DNA of 19,028 nucleotides from DATARH01 sp035935235 (GTDB taxonomy: Bacteria; Pseudomonadota; Alphaproteobacteria; ATCC43930; CGMCC-115725). A program made the translations under genes and the position numbers. The notes beneath the pieces were generated by a model, which had not been told where the DNA came from, ran no database searches, and saw only the letters and a list, made by a program, of their open reading frames with translations. The DNA lies in contig DASYXG010000406.1 of NCBI GenBank assembly GCA_035935235.1, forward strand, positions 1-19,028, in the 5' to 3' direction. This document shows positions 7,275-14,480 of the stretch, piece after piece (position 1 is the first letter of the stretch; each line of letters begins with the position of its first letter).

Positions 7275-8135
7275 TCAGCCTAAGCTCTTCGACCGGGCGA
7301 ACACAAAGTCGCGGGCCAGCTCGGTTGCCCGGCGCGACGCGTCGGAGGCCGGATCGCGCATGACGAAGGTGTGCGGCTGGCCGTCGAAATTGTGCAGCTC
7401 AATCATGCCGCCTTTGGCGCGCCATGCGGCGACGAAGCGGTCGGCCATGTCGGGGGTGACATTGTCGTCGCCGGTGCCCTGGAGCAGGATCGCCGGCGGC
7501 AGGCTCGCCGCCTCGCCGCTCTCGACGATGCGCTGCGGGTTGCCCTCCGCCATCTCCGCCTCGGATGCCCAATACGCATCGTGCGACTGGATCAGCGGTG
7601 TCCGGCCCTTTTCCTTGACCATGCGGTAGCGCGCGAGCGGGTCGGAGATCGGCCAGCACAGCACCAGATACGGCAGGCTGGCATCCTCTTGCGGCGCCTC
7701 GGCGAGCGGCAAGGCGGCGTAGCGCGGGTCGTTCGGCTTCAGCGCCGAGAGCAGCAATTGATGCGCGCCGCTCGAGGTCGCGACCCCGGCGACAAGATCG
7801 CGGCGGCTGCCGAACTCGGCGGCATGCGCCTTGAGCCAGCGCGTCGCGAAGTGGATGTCGGCAATCGACGCCGGGTAGCGGTGTTGCGGCGGCATGCGGA
7901 AATCGATCGCGAGCACGACGATGCCGCTTTTCGCCAGCGCTTCGTCGAGCGGCGCGTTGTTAAGCCGATCGCCCGCGGCCCAGGCGCCGCCATGCACATC
8001 GATCAGCGCCGGGAATGGTCCAGCGCCTTTCGGCTTGTAGAGCCGCGCCAGCAGCGGACCGCTCGGGTCGCGCCGGTATTCGAGATCGCGGACCTCAATT
8101 TCGTGGGTGGCGGCGATGGCGATGTCGTTGGGCAT
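7275..8135 (-). CDS. Alpha/beta hydrolase, esterase/lipase (HSL-like) family
   Basis: A 286-residue cytoplasmic hydrolase. ATG (8133-8135) is preceded by a perfect AGGAGG four bases upstream, fixing the start. The oxyanion-hole motif is DVHGGAW (His48-Gly-Gly). The nucleophile is probably Ser121 in GVATSSGAHQ; the usual G-x-S-x-G elbow reads A-T-S-S-G, so its first glycine is alanine. The acid is likely Asp224 in GTGDDNVTPD and the base His255 in GQPHTFVM. The substrate is unknown; the family cleaves short-chain esters or carbamates. It has the same strand as the DUF1194, MetE-like and LLM genes and lies 54 bases after them. That gap contains a palindrome next to its ribosome site, so it may be separately regulated. 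Confidence 0.9.
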   Translation of the reverse strand: MPNDIAIAATHEIEVRDLEYRRDPSGPLLARLYKPKGAGPFPALIDVHGGAWAAGDRLNNAPLDEALAKSGIVVLAIDFRMPPQHRYPASIADIHFATRWLKAHAAEFGSRRDLVAGVATSSGAHQLLLSALKPNDPRYAALPLAEAPQEDASLPYLVLCWPISDPLARYRMVKEKGRTPLIQSHDAYWASEAEMAEGNPQRIVESGEAASLPPAILLQGTGDDNVTPDMADRFVAAWRAKGGMIELHNFDGQPHTFVMRDPASDASRRATELARDFVFARSKSLG

Positions 8136-8144
8136 GGAACCTCC

Positions 8145-8176
8145 TGTCGGCCGACAAGGTGCCGCGACAAGTCGGC
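8145..8176. promoter_or_regulatory. Palindromic candidate operator upstream of the alpha/beta hydrolase gene
   Basis: A perfect 12-base palindrome TGTCGGCCGACA (8145-8156) abuts the AGGAGG site of the hydrolase gene. A further CGACA (8165-8169) and GTCGGC (8171-8176) repeat the same half-sites within the 54-base gap. This looks like a repressor site; no regulator gene is adjacent and the assignment is inference. Confidence 0.3.
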
Positions 8177-8189
8177 TTTGCCAATCGAT

Positions 8190-8930
8190 TCAGAACGGCT
8201 TTAGCGCTGCGGTTTGGCTGCTTGGCACAGTGCCGGCGATCTCGTTGACCAGCTTGCGGGTGATTGCGTCGGCGAAGGTCTCGAAATTCTCGACGACCAG
8301 CAAAAACGCGCCAGGCCCGCCGATTACATTTTCCTTGTAATAGTTCGGCAGGCCGCCGGGCGGCTGGGTGTGCATCGTGAAGCCAGGTCGGGTCTGGGTG
8401 TTGATGATCGCCAGCCCGTTGATGGTGATACTCTTGGCCACCGCCTGGTCGCGGGCCTCGGTGACCGGCGGCCCCGCGTTGCTGGTGCCGTCACCGGAAA
8501 TATCGATGATTCGCCGATCCGCGTCCGGCGCGGAGCTGGAGAACTGCCCAAGCGAAAAATAGATCGCGCCGCTGATCGAGGTGCGGCTGGCGAACGAGCG
8601 CGGCGCCGCCAGCATCGTCGCGCCGACCGCCGCCGCATCTTCGCCATCGCGAATGGTGGTCCAGTCGACGACCACTTTCTGGTCGAGCGTGTCCGACCAT
8701 TCGACAAAGCAGATGGCGATCGAGCGGTTGGGGCCACCGGCGATCGCCGCCAGCACCTTCGGGTCGCTGAGCGCGGCTGCATAACCCTTGCGCTGCAGAT
8801 TGAACTCGACGTCGTCGATACTGCGCGAAACATCGGCGGCGAGGATCAGCAACAGATCGACATCCTCGGCGCGCGCCGGCACCGCCGCGGCGATGATGGC
8901 CGTGAGCGCGGCGAGGATGAGCCGCTTCAC
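8190..8930 (-). CDS. DUF1194 secreted von Willebrand-like protein
   Basis: A 246-residue exported protein. GTG start (8928-8930) overlaps the stop of the MetE-like gene as GTGA, implying translational coupling; the frame stays open farther upstream but there it only mirrors the methyltransferase. Residues 1-21 are a signal peptide (KRLILAALTAIIAAAVPARA, cut before EDVD). The mature part begins with the von Willebrand A core: LLLILAADVSRSID, with the MIDAS pattern Asp33-x-Ser35-x-Ser37. It continues with FNLQRKGYAAAL, FVEWSD, RTSISGAIYF (Thr117/Ser118) and IDISGDGTSNAG (Asp143, Asp147). These are diagnostic of DUF1194. The family binds a divalent metal and probably mediates protein contact in the periplasm; its biological role is unknown. 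Confidence 0.92.
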   Translation of the reverse strand: MKRLILAALTAIIAAAVPARAEDVDLLLILAADVSRSIDDVEFNLQRKGYAAALSDPKVLAAIAGGPNRSIAICFVEWSDTLDQKVVVDWTTIRDGEDAAAVGATMLAAPRSFASRTSISGAIYFSLGQFSSSAPDADRRIIDISGDGTSNAGPPVTEARDQAVAKSITINGLAIINTQTRPGFTMHTQPPGGLPNYYKENVIGGPGAFLLVVENFETFADAITRKLVNEIAGTVPSSQTAALKPF

Positions 8931-9967
8931 CCGGCGAGTTCCCGGCGAACGATCGCGGCGCCATCGACCATGGCCTTGAGCTTGGCGGCGGCACGGTGGC
9001 GCGGCAGGTATTTCATCCCGCAATCGGGGGCGGCGACGAGGCGTTCGGGAGCGACGAATGCGAGCCCGGCGCGCAGCCGCGCCGCCACGTCCGCCGCGGT
9101 CTCGACCTCGGTGCTGCCGAGATCGAGGACCCCCAGCAGGATGGTCTTTTGCGACAAATCGGCGAGGACGCCGAGATCGAGGTGCGGTTGTGCCGCCTCG
9201 AGCGATACTTGGCTTGCCAGTGAGCCTGCCAATTGCGGCAGGAAGGCGTAGCCGCTCGGTTTGTTGCGCACCAGGTGGCCGTAGCCGAGGCAGATATGTA
9301 CGACGCTCGGGCCCTCGATGCCGGCGAGCGCCCGGTTGATCGCGGCGACGCCGAAGCCGGCCGCCTTGTCCGGCGCGGCGCGCACCCATGGTTCGTCGAG
9401 TTGCACAACATCGATGCCGGTCGCCTTCAGCTCGCGCAACTCGGCATTGACCGCGTCCGCGTAATCCATCGCCAGCTCGGCCTCGTCCTTGTAGAACTCG
9501 TTCTGCACCTGCTGTGACATCGTGAAGGGGCCAGGCAAGGTGATCTTGGTGGCGTGCGTCGCGTGGGCGACGAGAAACGCCGCGTCGTCGACCTCGACCT
9601 TGCCCTTGCGGCGGATCTTGCCGGTGACCCGCGCGACCGGAGTGGCGCGCCCATTGGCGCCGATGACCGAGCCCAACCGCTCGCTGTCGATGCCGTCCAG
9701 GGCCAGCGAGAAGTAGTTCGAATAGCTTTCGCGGCGCATCTCACCATCGCTGACAATATCGACGCCGATCCGCTCCATCTCGGCGATCGCCAGTATGGTG
9801 GCGTCGTCCTGCGCTTCCCGGAGGAACGGCCCCGGGACGCGCCAGATTTCGTGCGCGTGGACACGTGGGACGCCATGCTTTTCAAGCGCGCCGCGATCGA
9901 TCAGCCAATCGGGCTGTGGGTACGAACCGACCACCGTGGTCGGGATCAGATGGGTCGGGTAGGGCAC
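8927..9967 (-). CDS. Short MetE-like (cobalamin-independent methionine synthase family) methyltransferase
   Basis: A 346-residue single-module relative of the C-terminal domain of MetE. The start is GTG (9965-9967) because GGAGG lies seven bases upstream over the preceding stop codon; the longer upstream frame mirrors the LLM gene. The protein begins PYPTHLIPTTVVGSYPQPDWL. The zinc ligands of MetE are all recognisable: His224 and Cys226 in VVHICLGYGH, Glu257 in SLEAAQ, and Cys316 in APDCGMKYLP. Also visible are SDGEMRRESYSNYF, LPGPFTMSQQ and VVQLDEPW. Full MetE is about 750 residues with an N-terminal duplicate; this protein lacks it, like 'core' MetE proteins that can use methylcobalamin. 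Whether it methylates homocysteine or another thiol is open. It lies 4 bases after the LLM gene and overlaps DUF1194. Confidence 0.9.
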   Translation of the reverse strand: MPYPTHLIPTTVVGSYPQPDWLIDRGALEKHGVPRVHAHEIWRVPGPFLREAQDDATILAIAEMERIGVDIVSDGEMRRESYSNYFSLALDGIDSERLGSVIGANGRATPVARVTGKIRRKGKVEVDDAAFLVAHATHATKITLPGPFTMSQQVQNEFYKDEAELAMDYADAVNAELRELKATGIDVVQLDEPWVRAAPDKAAGFGVAAINRALAGIEGPSVVHICLGYGHLVRNKPSGYAFLPQLAGSLASQVSLEAAQPHLDLGVLADLSQKTILLGVLDLGSTEVETAADVAARLRAGLAFVAPERLVAAPDCGMKYLPRHRAAAKLKAMVDGAAIVRRELAG

Positions 9968-9971
9968 CGAT

Positions 9972-11003
9972 CTACCTCCGGCCGCGGTACAGATGCGGGA
10001 TGCGGCGGATATCCTGCACGAGGTCGGGTGGCATCCCGCCAACGCCGTCGGCGCGCAGGGTCAGCGCGTCGGCAAGGCCGCCGAAGCGCTCCGCGATCGC
10101 GCCGACAATCTGGTCATGGCGGCCGACCGCGGCGAAGAGATGGGCGACATCGTCGGGGACTTCCTTCGCCATCTCACCCCATTTCCCCTGGCGCACCATC
10201 GCGTTGAGCTTGAGGCCTAGGTCTTCGAGTCCGTGCACCGCGAAGACCGGGTAGTAAGCCGGGGTCGAGCCGTAGAAGGCAACGCGCTGGCGCACCCACT
10301 CAAAGCGCTCGGCGACCGCCGCGTCGTCCGGCCCGGTGGCCAGGAACCCGCCGCCGGAAATCTCATATTGGGCGCGGGTGCGGCCCGCCTTGGCGAGCCC
10401 CGCGTCGATCCGCGGCATGATCTCATCGGTGAGGTATTTGCGCGTGCAGAACCCGTGCAGCTTGACCCCGTCGCATTCCTCGGCGGCGACCCTGAGCATC
10501 GCCGGGCCGACCGCGGCGATGGTGATCGCCGGCGGCGGGCAGGCGATCTTCGGCGGGGTGAAGTTCGGCGTCATCAAGGTGAAGCGGTAGTGATGGCCCT
10601 CATAGGCAGGTTTCTCGCCGGTCGCCCAGCAGCTCCAGATCGCGCGCAGCACCTGGACGTATTCGCGCATGCGCGGCGCCGGCGGCGTCCACGCCACCGA
10701 AAAACGCCGTTCGTTATGGGCCCGCACCTGCGAGCCGAGGCCGACGACAAAGCGGCCGCCGGTCGAGCCGGCGAGGTCCCAACCGACCTCGGCCACCGCC
10801 ATCGGGGTGCGGGCGAAGGCGATCGCCACCGAGGTGTGCAGCTCGACCTTTTCCGTCACCGCGCCGGCGACCGCGAGCGCCAGGAACGGCTCGTGCTGGT
10901 TCTCCATGGTGACGATGCCGTCATGCCCCTCGGCCTCGGCGGCGCGCGCCGCCGCCGGCACCTCCCTCAGATTGCCTTGAGGCACGGTGGTGAAGACGCG
11001 CAT
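9972..11003 (-). CDS. LLM-class flavin-dependent oxidoreductase (TIGR03617-like)
   Basis: A 343-residue luciferase-like TIM-barrel protein, first gene of the minus-strand operon. ATG (11001-11003) has GGAGAG nine bases upstream. Seen: MRVFTTVPQGNL, GHDGIVTMENQHEPFLALA, the long central LAGSTGGRFVVGLGSQVRAHNERRF (about 78-101), a family signature, and later SGGGFLATG and a helical C-terminus. Proteins of this group use FMN or F420 for monooxygenation or hydride transfer; the cofactor cannot be decided here and no F420 genes are in view. The substrate is unknown. The MetE-like gene begins four bases past its stop. Its promoter must lie in the 159-base divergent region shared with the YCII/ECF module. 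Confidence 0.9.
   Translation of the reverse strand: MRVFTTVPQGNLREVPAAARAAEAEGHDGIVTMENQHEPFLALAVAGAVTEKVELHTSVAIAFARTPMAVAEVGWDLAGSTGGRFVVGLGSQVRAHNERRFSVAWTPPAPRMREYVQVLRAIWSCWATGEKPAYEGHHYRFTLMTPNFTPPKIACPPPAITIAAVGPAMLRVAAEECDGVKLHGFCTRKYLTDEIMPRIDAGLAKAGRTRAQYEISGGGFLATGPDDAAVAERFEWVRQRVAFYGSTPAYYPVFAVHGLEDLGLKLNAMVRQGKWGEMAKEVPDDVAHLFAAVGRHDQIVGAIAERFGGLADALTLRADGVGGMPPDLVQDIRRIPHLYRGRR
9975..9979 (-). promoter_or_regulatory. Ribosome binding site deciding the MetE-like start
   Basis: GGAGG on the minus strand, seven bases before GTG 9967 and just upstream of the TAG of the LLM gene. It supports the GTG start of the methyltransferase over longer in-frame alternatives and indicates re-initiation by ribosomes finishing the LLM gene. 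Confidence 0.7.
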
Positions 11004-11039
11004 CGCTTTGCTCTCCCCGTCGCGGCGACTTGACGCCTG

Positions 11040-11051
11040 CGACTATAGTCG
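11040..11051. promoter_or_regulatory. Perfect 12-base palindrome in the divergent promoter region
   Basis: CGACTATAGTCG is a perfect inverted repeat 36 bases before the LLM start. It contains TATAGT on both strands, which could be a -10 element, but no convincing -35 sits at the right distance. It may be an operator for the divergent LLM operon; this is inferred from symmetry and position alone. Confidence 0.25.
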
Positions 11052-11085
11052 GTTTGCCGGCGCCGGTCGGGTCGATTCCGCGCTC

Positions 11086-11112
11086 TGTCGAAATCGTGCC
11101 AGCTCGAGCGTC
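11086..11112 (+). promoter_or_regulatory. Candidate ECF42-type promoter (TGTCGA-N17-CGTC)
   Basis: TGTCGA at 11086-11091 and CGTC at 11109-11112 are separated by 17 bases, about 50 bases before the YCII start. As I recall, ECF42 sigma factors recognise TGTCGA at -35 and CG(A/T)C at -10, and often act on their own YCII/DGPF operon. The spacing and position fit autoregulation of the module directly downstream. No mapping data are available. Confidence 0.5.
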
Positions 11113-11162
11113 TTTGTGATGTCGGGCGCGATTGTCGCGTCCAACCATCCAAGGAGACGGTG

Positions 11163-11510
11163 ATGCAATACATGTTACTGATCTACGGCGGCGAGGCCGC
11201 GATGCAGGGGCGCAGCAAGCAAGAGATCGACCAGGTGGTCGGCGCCTTCATGGCCTATACCGAGGCGATGAAGTCGGCCGGCGTGCTGGTCGGGAGCAAC
11301 CGGCTGCGGCCGACCTCGACCGCGACGACGGTGCGGGTCGCCGACGGCAAGACCCAGGTGCTCAACGGTCCGTACGCCGAGACGCGGGAGCAGCTGGGCG
11401 GCTACTACCTGATCGAGGCGCCCGATCTCGACGCCGCGCTGTCCTGGGCGTCGCGCTGCCCGGGCGCGGCCTACGGGACGATCGAGGTGCGCCCGATTTG
11501 GCAGATGTAG
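11163..11510 (+). CDS. YCII-related (DGPF-type) protein, ECF42 partner
   Basis: A 115-residue protein. AAGGAG (11151-11156) lies six bases before ATG 11163; a GTG three bases earlier is possible. The sequence starts MQYMLLIYGGE and carries the DGPF-equivalent VLNGPYAETREQLGGYYLIEA and a C-terminal EVRPIW, typical of the YCII/DGPF family. These small ferredoxin-like-fold proteins are almost always encoded beside ECF42 sigma factors; their biochemical role is unsettled, and enzyme activity or signal sensing have both been suggested. It is followed after four bases by the sigma factor gene, and the candidate TGTCGA promoter lies upstream. Confidence 0.92.
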   Translation: MQYMLLIYGGEAAMQGRSKQEIDQVVGAFMAYTEAMKSAGVLVGSNRLRPTSTATTVRVADGKTQVLNGPYAETREQLGGYYLIEAPDLDAALSWASRCPGAAYGTIEVRPIWQM

Positions 11511-11514
11511 GGCG

Positions 11515-12762
11515 ATGCGGCGGGGAAGCGGCGATGTCGGGGCGGCCGCTGACGCGGTGGTTCGCCGCAGCTACGGCAAGCTCGTCGCTTTCCTCGCGTC
11601 GCGCACCGGCGATGTTGCCGCCGCCGAGGATGCGTTGTCCGACGCGTTCGCGGCGGCGCTCGCCGACTGGCCGGCGAACGGGGTTCCCGCCAACCCCGAG
11701 GGGTGGCTCGCCGTGGTGGCGCGCCGCAAGATCATCGATTCCGGGCGGCGTCGGCGGCACGTCGACGAAGCCGCCGCGCCGCTGCGGCTTATCGCCGAGG
11801 AGCTCGAAGCGGTGAACATCGCCGCCGACATTCCCGACGAGCGGCTGCGCCTGATGTTCGCGTGTGCCCATCCGGCGATCGACCCGGTGATCCGCGCGCC
11901 GCTGATCTTGCAGACGATACTGGGTTTCGACGCGGCGGCGATCGGATCCGCCTTTCTAGTCGCGCCGGCGACGATGGGTCAGCGGCTGGTGCGCGCCAAG
12001 ACCAAGATTCGCGAGGCCGGGATCCCGTTTCGGGTTCCCGAGGCAAGCGAGCTCGGCGAGCGGCTCGACGCCGTGCTGAGCGCGATTTATGCGGTCTTCG
12101 CCGAGGGGTGGTCCGATCCCGCCGGCGCCGAGACGCGTCAGCGCAGCCTCGCCGAGGAAGGCATCTGGCTCGGACGGCTCGTGGTTTCACTGCTGCCCGG
12201 TGAGCCCGAAGCGCTCGGTCTCCTGGCGCTGATGCTGCACGCCGAGGCGCGCCGCGAGGCGCGGCGCAACGCCGATGGAGATTACGTACCGCTCGCCGAC
12301 CAGGACCCGGCGAGATGGGATGCGTCGCTGATCGACGAGGCCGAGGGCATCTTGCTGCGGGCGAGCGCGATGGGGGTCGTCGGGCGCTATCAGCTCGAGG
12401 CGGCGATACAGTCCGCTCATGTCTCGCAGCGGTTGACCGGCCGGACGGAATGGGGCGCGATCGAGCGGCTCTACGACGCGCTGCTGACGATAACCGGCTC
12501 GCCCGTGGTGGCGGTCAACCACGCGGTTGCGATCGGCGAGAGCAGCGGCGCCGAAGCAGGGCTGGCGGCGCTCGATGCGATCGCGAATGACACGAGGCTC
12601 GCCGCGTACCAGCCCTATTGGGCCGCCCGAGCCGAGCTGTTGGCGCGGAGCGGCGATGCGGCCGCGGCGGCACTTGCTTACCAGCAAGCCATCGGTCTCG
12701 AATCCGATCCGGCGGTGCGGCGGTTCCTGCAGCAAAGGCGGGCGGCGCTGCGAGTCAACTGA
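11515..12762 (+). CDS. ECF42-group RNA polymerase sigma factor with C-terminal TPR-like extension
   Basis: A 415-residue sigma factor, twice the length of ordinary ECFs. Sigma-2 covers about 12-80 (AEDALSDAFAAALADWPANGVPANPEGWLAVVARR in its core) and sigma-4 about 108-165 (LRLMFACAHPAI; then GFDAAAIGSAFLVAPATMGQRLVRAKTKI as helix-turn-helix). The DUF6596-type extension begins near RLDAVLSAIYAVFAEG. The rest has LLALMLHAEARREAR, QDPARWDASLIDEAEG, YQLEAAIQSAH and SPVVAVNHAVAIGE, ending in a TPR-like helical pair. No anti-sigma factor is next to it, as usual for ECF42, where the extension itself probably controls activity. It starts four bases after the YCII gene. The next gene begins 60 bases later and could be part of its output. 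Confidence 0.93.
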   Translation: MRRGSGDVGAAADAVVRRSYGKLVAFLASRTGDVAAAEDALSDAFAAALADWPANGVPANPEGWLAVVARRKIIDSGRRRRHVDEAAAPLRLIAEELEAVNIAADIPDERLRLMFACAHPAIDPVIRAPLILQTILGFDAAAIGSAFLVAPATMGQRLVRAKTKIREAGIPFRVPEASELGERLDAVLSAIYAVFAEGWSDPAGAETRQRSLAEEGIWLGRLVVSLLPGEPEALGLLALMLHAEARREARRNADGDYVPLADQDPARWDASLIDEAEGILLRASAMGVVGRYQLEAAIQSAHVSQRLTGRTEWGAIERLYDALLTITGSPVVAVNHAVAIGESSGAEAGLAALDAIANDTRLAAYQPYWAARAELLARSGDAAAAALAYQQAIGLESDPAVRRFLQQRRAALRVN

Positions 12763-12822
12763 GCGCAGTGGTAAACCCTGGGCCGTTGCGGCCATACTTC
12801 CCGCGCCGAGAGGGAGGTGGTC

Positions 12823-13785
12823 ATGGTGAACAAGGTCGCGGTCGGGATGGGGATCATGGAATTTCCGTTCTCCGGCGCGGCCGCCTATTGGCGCTGGGTC
12901 GATATGCTGGAAACCGGCGGCGTCGACTCGCTGTGGCAGACCGACCGGCTGGTCAGCCCGACCCCGTTCCTCGAATGCATGAGCGTGATGGCGGCCTTGG
13001 CCGGGCGCACGCGGCGACTGAAATTTGGCGTCAATGTGCTGTCGCTGGCGATGCGCGACGCAGTGCTGGTGGCGCGGCAATGCGCGACGATCGACTATCT
13101 GTCGGAGGGGCGGCTGCTGCCCGCGTTCGGCATCGGCAGCCCGCTCGGCCCGGAATGGACGACACTCAACCTCGACACCAAGGTTCGCGGCCGCAAGACC
13201 GACGAGGGGCTCGAGGTGATCCGCCGCCTGTGGAGCGAGGACAAAGTCGATTTCGAGGGGGTGCACTATCATCTCTCGGGCGCACAGTGCCTGCCGAAGC
13301 CGGTGCAGCCCGACCTGCCGATGTGGATTGGCGGCTCGTCCGAGGCGGCGATACGGCGGACGGCGAAATTCGGCACCGGCTGGCAGGCCGGGCCGGAGAC
13401 GCCGGAGCAGGCGAAGGTCGTCGTCGCGGCGATCCGCCAGGCGGCGGCGGAGGAAGGCCGCAGCATCGACGACGATCATTACGGCGCCGGCATCCCCTTC
13501 CGCTTTGGCCGGGCCGACGAGCCGGGCTTGCAGCCGCTGTTTGACGCCTACCGCAAGCGCACTGGGCGCGATCCCCAGGATTATTTCGCCATCGGCGACG
13601 CGGCGGCGATCACCGACAAGATCGCCGCGTATGTCGATGCCGGGGTCTCAAAATTCATCCTACGCCCGGCCGCCAAGGGCGACGACGAGATCATGGCGCA
13701 GACCCGGCGGCTGATCGACGAGGTGCTGCCGCTGGTTGCCACGCGCTGGCCGAAGCCGAAGAAACGCGCCATCGCCGCTGAATGA
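12823..13785 (+). CDS. LLM-class flavin-dependent oxidoreductase
   Basis: A 320-residue luciferase-like barrel protein, distinct from the one at 9972-11003. GGGAGG (12812-12817) sits five bases before ATG 12823; an upstream GTG (12817) would overlap that site. Seen: VAVGMGIMEFPFSG, GGVDSLWQTDRLVSPTPFLECM, LKFGVNVLSLAMRDAVLVARQ, DYLSEGRLLPAFGIGS (a common LLM signature), LPMWIGGSSEAAIRR, and near the end FAIGDAAAITDKIAAYVDAG. Flavin (FMN or F420) oxidation of an organic substrate is expected. Its TGA overlaps the start of the dehalogenase gene as ATGA, so the two are translated together. The YCII/ECF42 module lies 60 bases upstream on the same strand. Confidence 0.92.
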   Translation: MVNKVAVGMGIMEFPFSGAAAYWRWVDMLETGGVDSLWQTDRLVSPTPFLECMSVMAALAGRTRRLKFGVNVLSLAMRDAVLVARQCATIDYLSEGRLLPAFGIGSPLGPEWTTLNLDTKVRGRKTDEGLEVIRRLWSEDKVDFEGVHYHLSGAQCLPKPVQPDLPMWIGGSSEAAIRRTAKFGTGWQAGPETPEQAKVVVAAIRQAAAEEGRSIDDDHYGAGIPFRFGRADEPGLQPLFDAYRKRTGRDPQDYFAIGDAAAITDKIAAYVDAGVSKFILRPAAKGDDEIMAQTRRLIDEVLPLVATRWPKPKKRAIAAE

Positions 13786-14480
13786 GCGCGCCGCTGGTTT
13801 CATCTCCCCTTAGGGGAGTCCGCGCCTGCGTTTTCGACGCCTACGGCACGCTGTTCGATTTCGCCTCGGCGGCGGCGAGCTGCGCCGACGTGCTCGGCGA
13901 CATGGCGGCGCGGCTGACAACCCTCTGGCGCGACAAGCAGCTGGCTTACTCGTGGCTGCGCACCGTGCAGGGCCGGCACGAAGATTTCTGGCGGGTCACT
14001 GGCGACGCGCTCGATTTCGCGCTGGAGGCGCTTAGCATCTTCGACCCGGCGCTGCGCGAGCGGCTGATGGCGGTCTACCTCAAGCTGTCCCCGTTTCCCG
14101 AGGTCGGTGACTTGCTGCGCCAGTTGCGCGCCAGCGGCATGCGCATGGCGATCCTCTCTAACGGCTCGCCGGCGATGCTGGCGCCGCTGGTCGAGAATGC
14201 CGGGATCGCCGGCCTGCTCGACGCGGTGATCTCGGTCGAGGAAGCGGGGGTCTACAAGCCGCACCCTAAGGTCTATCGGCTGGCGGTCGACCGGCTCGAT
14301 ATGCCGGCGGGGGACATCGCCTTTCTGTCGTCGAACGGCTGGGACGCCTATGCCGCGTCGGCCTTTGGCATGCGCGCGGTCTCGTGCAACCGCTACGGCC
14401 AGCCCCGGGAACGTCTGCCGGGCAAGCCGGAGCGCGAAATCCGCTCGCTCGCTGAATTGCCGGGGCTCATCGGGCTGTGA
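13782..14480 (+). CDS. Haloacid dehalogenase type II ((S)-2-haloacid dehalogenase-like)
   Basis: A 232-residue HAD hydrolase that splits carbon-halogen bonds of 2-haloacids in characterised relatives. The active-site residues known from Pseudomonas L-DEX YL are all found with even spacing: Asp19 (nucleophile, FDAYGTLF), Thr23, Arg50 in TLWRDKQLAYSWLR (the halide-site arginine that separates dehalogenases from phosphatases), Ser126-Asn127 in LSNGSP, Lys159 and Tyr165 in VYKPHPKVY, and Ser183, Asn185, Trp187, Asp188 in SSNGWDAY. This makes real dehalogenase chemistry plausible rather than generic phosphatase activity. ATG 13782 overlaps the LLM stop (ATGA) and the end overlaps the FAD gene start (GTGA), so all three form one operon. 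Confidence 0.93.
   Translation: MSAPLVSSPLRGVRACVFDAYGTLFDFASAAASCADVLGDMAARLTTLWRDKQLAYSWLRTVQGRHEDFWRVTGDALDFALEALSIFDPALRERLMAVYLKLSPFPEVGDLLRQLRASGMRMAILSNGSPAMLAPLVENAGIAGLLDAVISVEEAGVYKPHPKVYRLAVDRLDMPAGDIAFLSSNGWDAYAASAFGMRAVSCNRYGQPRERLPGKPEREIRSLAELPGLIGL

Noticed and set aside
8214..9251. 345-codon open frame on the plus strand
   Set aside because: It is antisense to the DUF1194 and MetE-like genes and rich in Arg, Asp and Gly, a typical mirror frame in high-GC DNA.
8931..9389. Upstream extension of the DUF1194 frame
   Set aside because: It overlaps the MetE-like gene in another frame and hides the signal peptide that starts at 8930.
9968..10042. Upstream extension of the MetE-like frame
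   Set aside because: It lies within the LLM gene; the GGAGG before GTG 9967 and the family's N-terminus mark the real start.
12187..13479. 430-codon open frame on the minus strand
   Set aside because: It is antisense to the ECF42 and LLM genes, with an Arg/Asp/His-rich composition and no family features.
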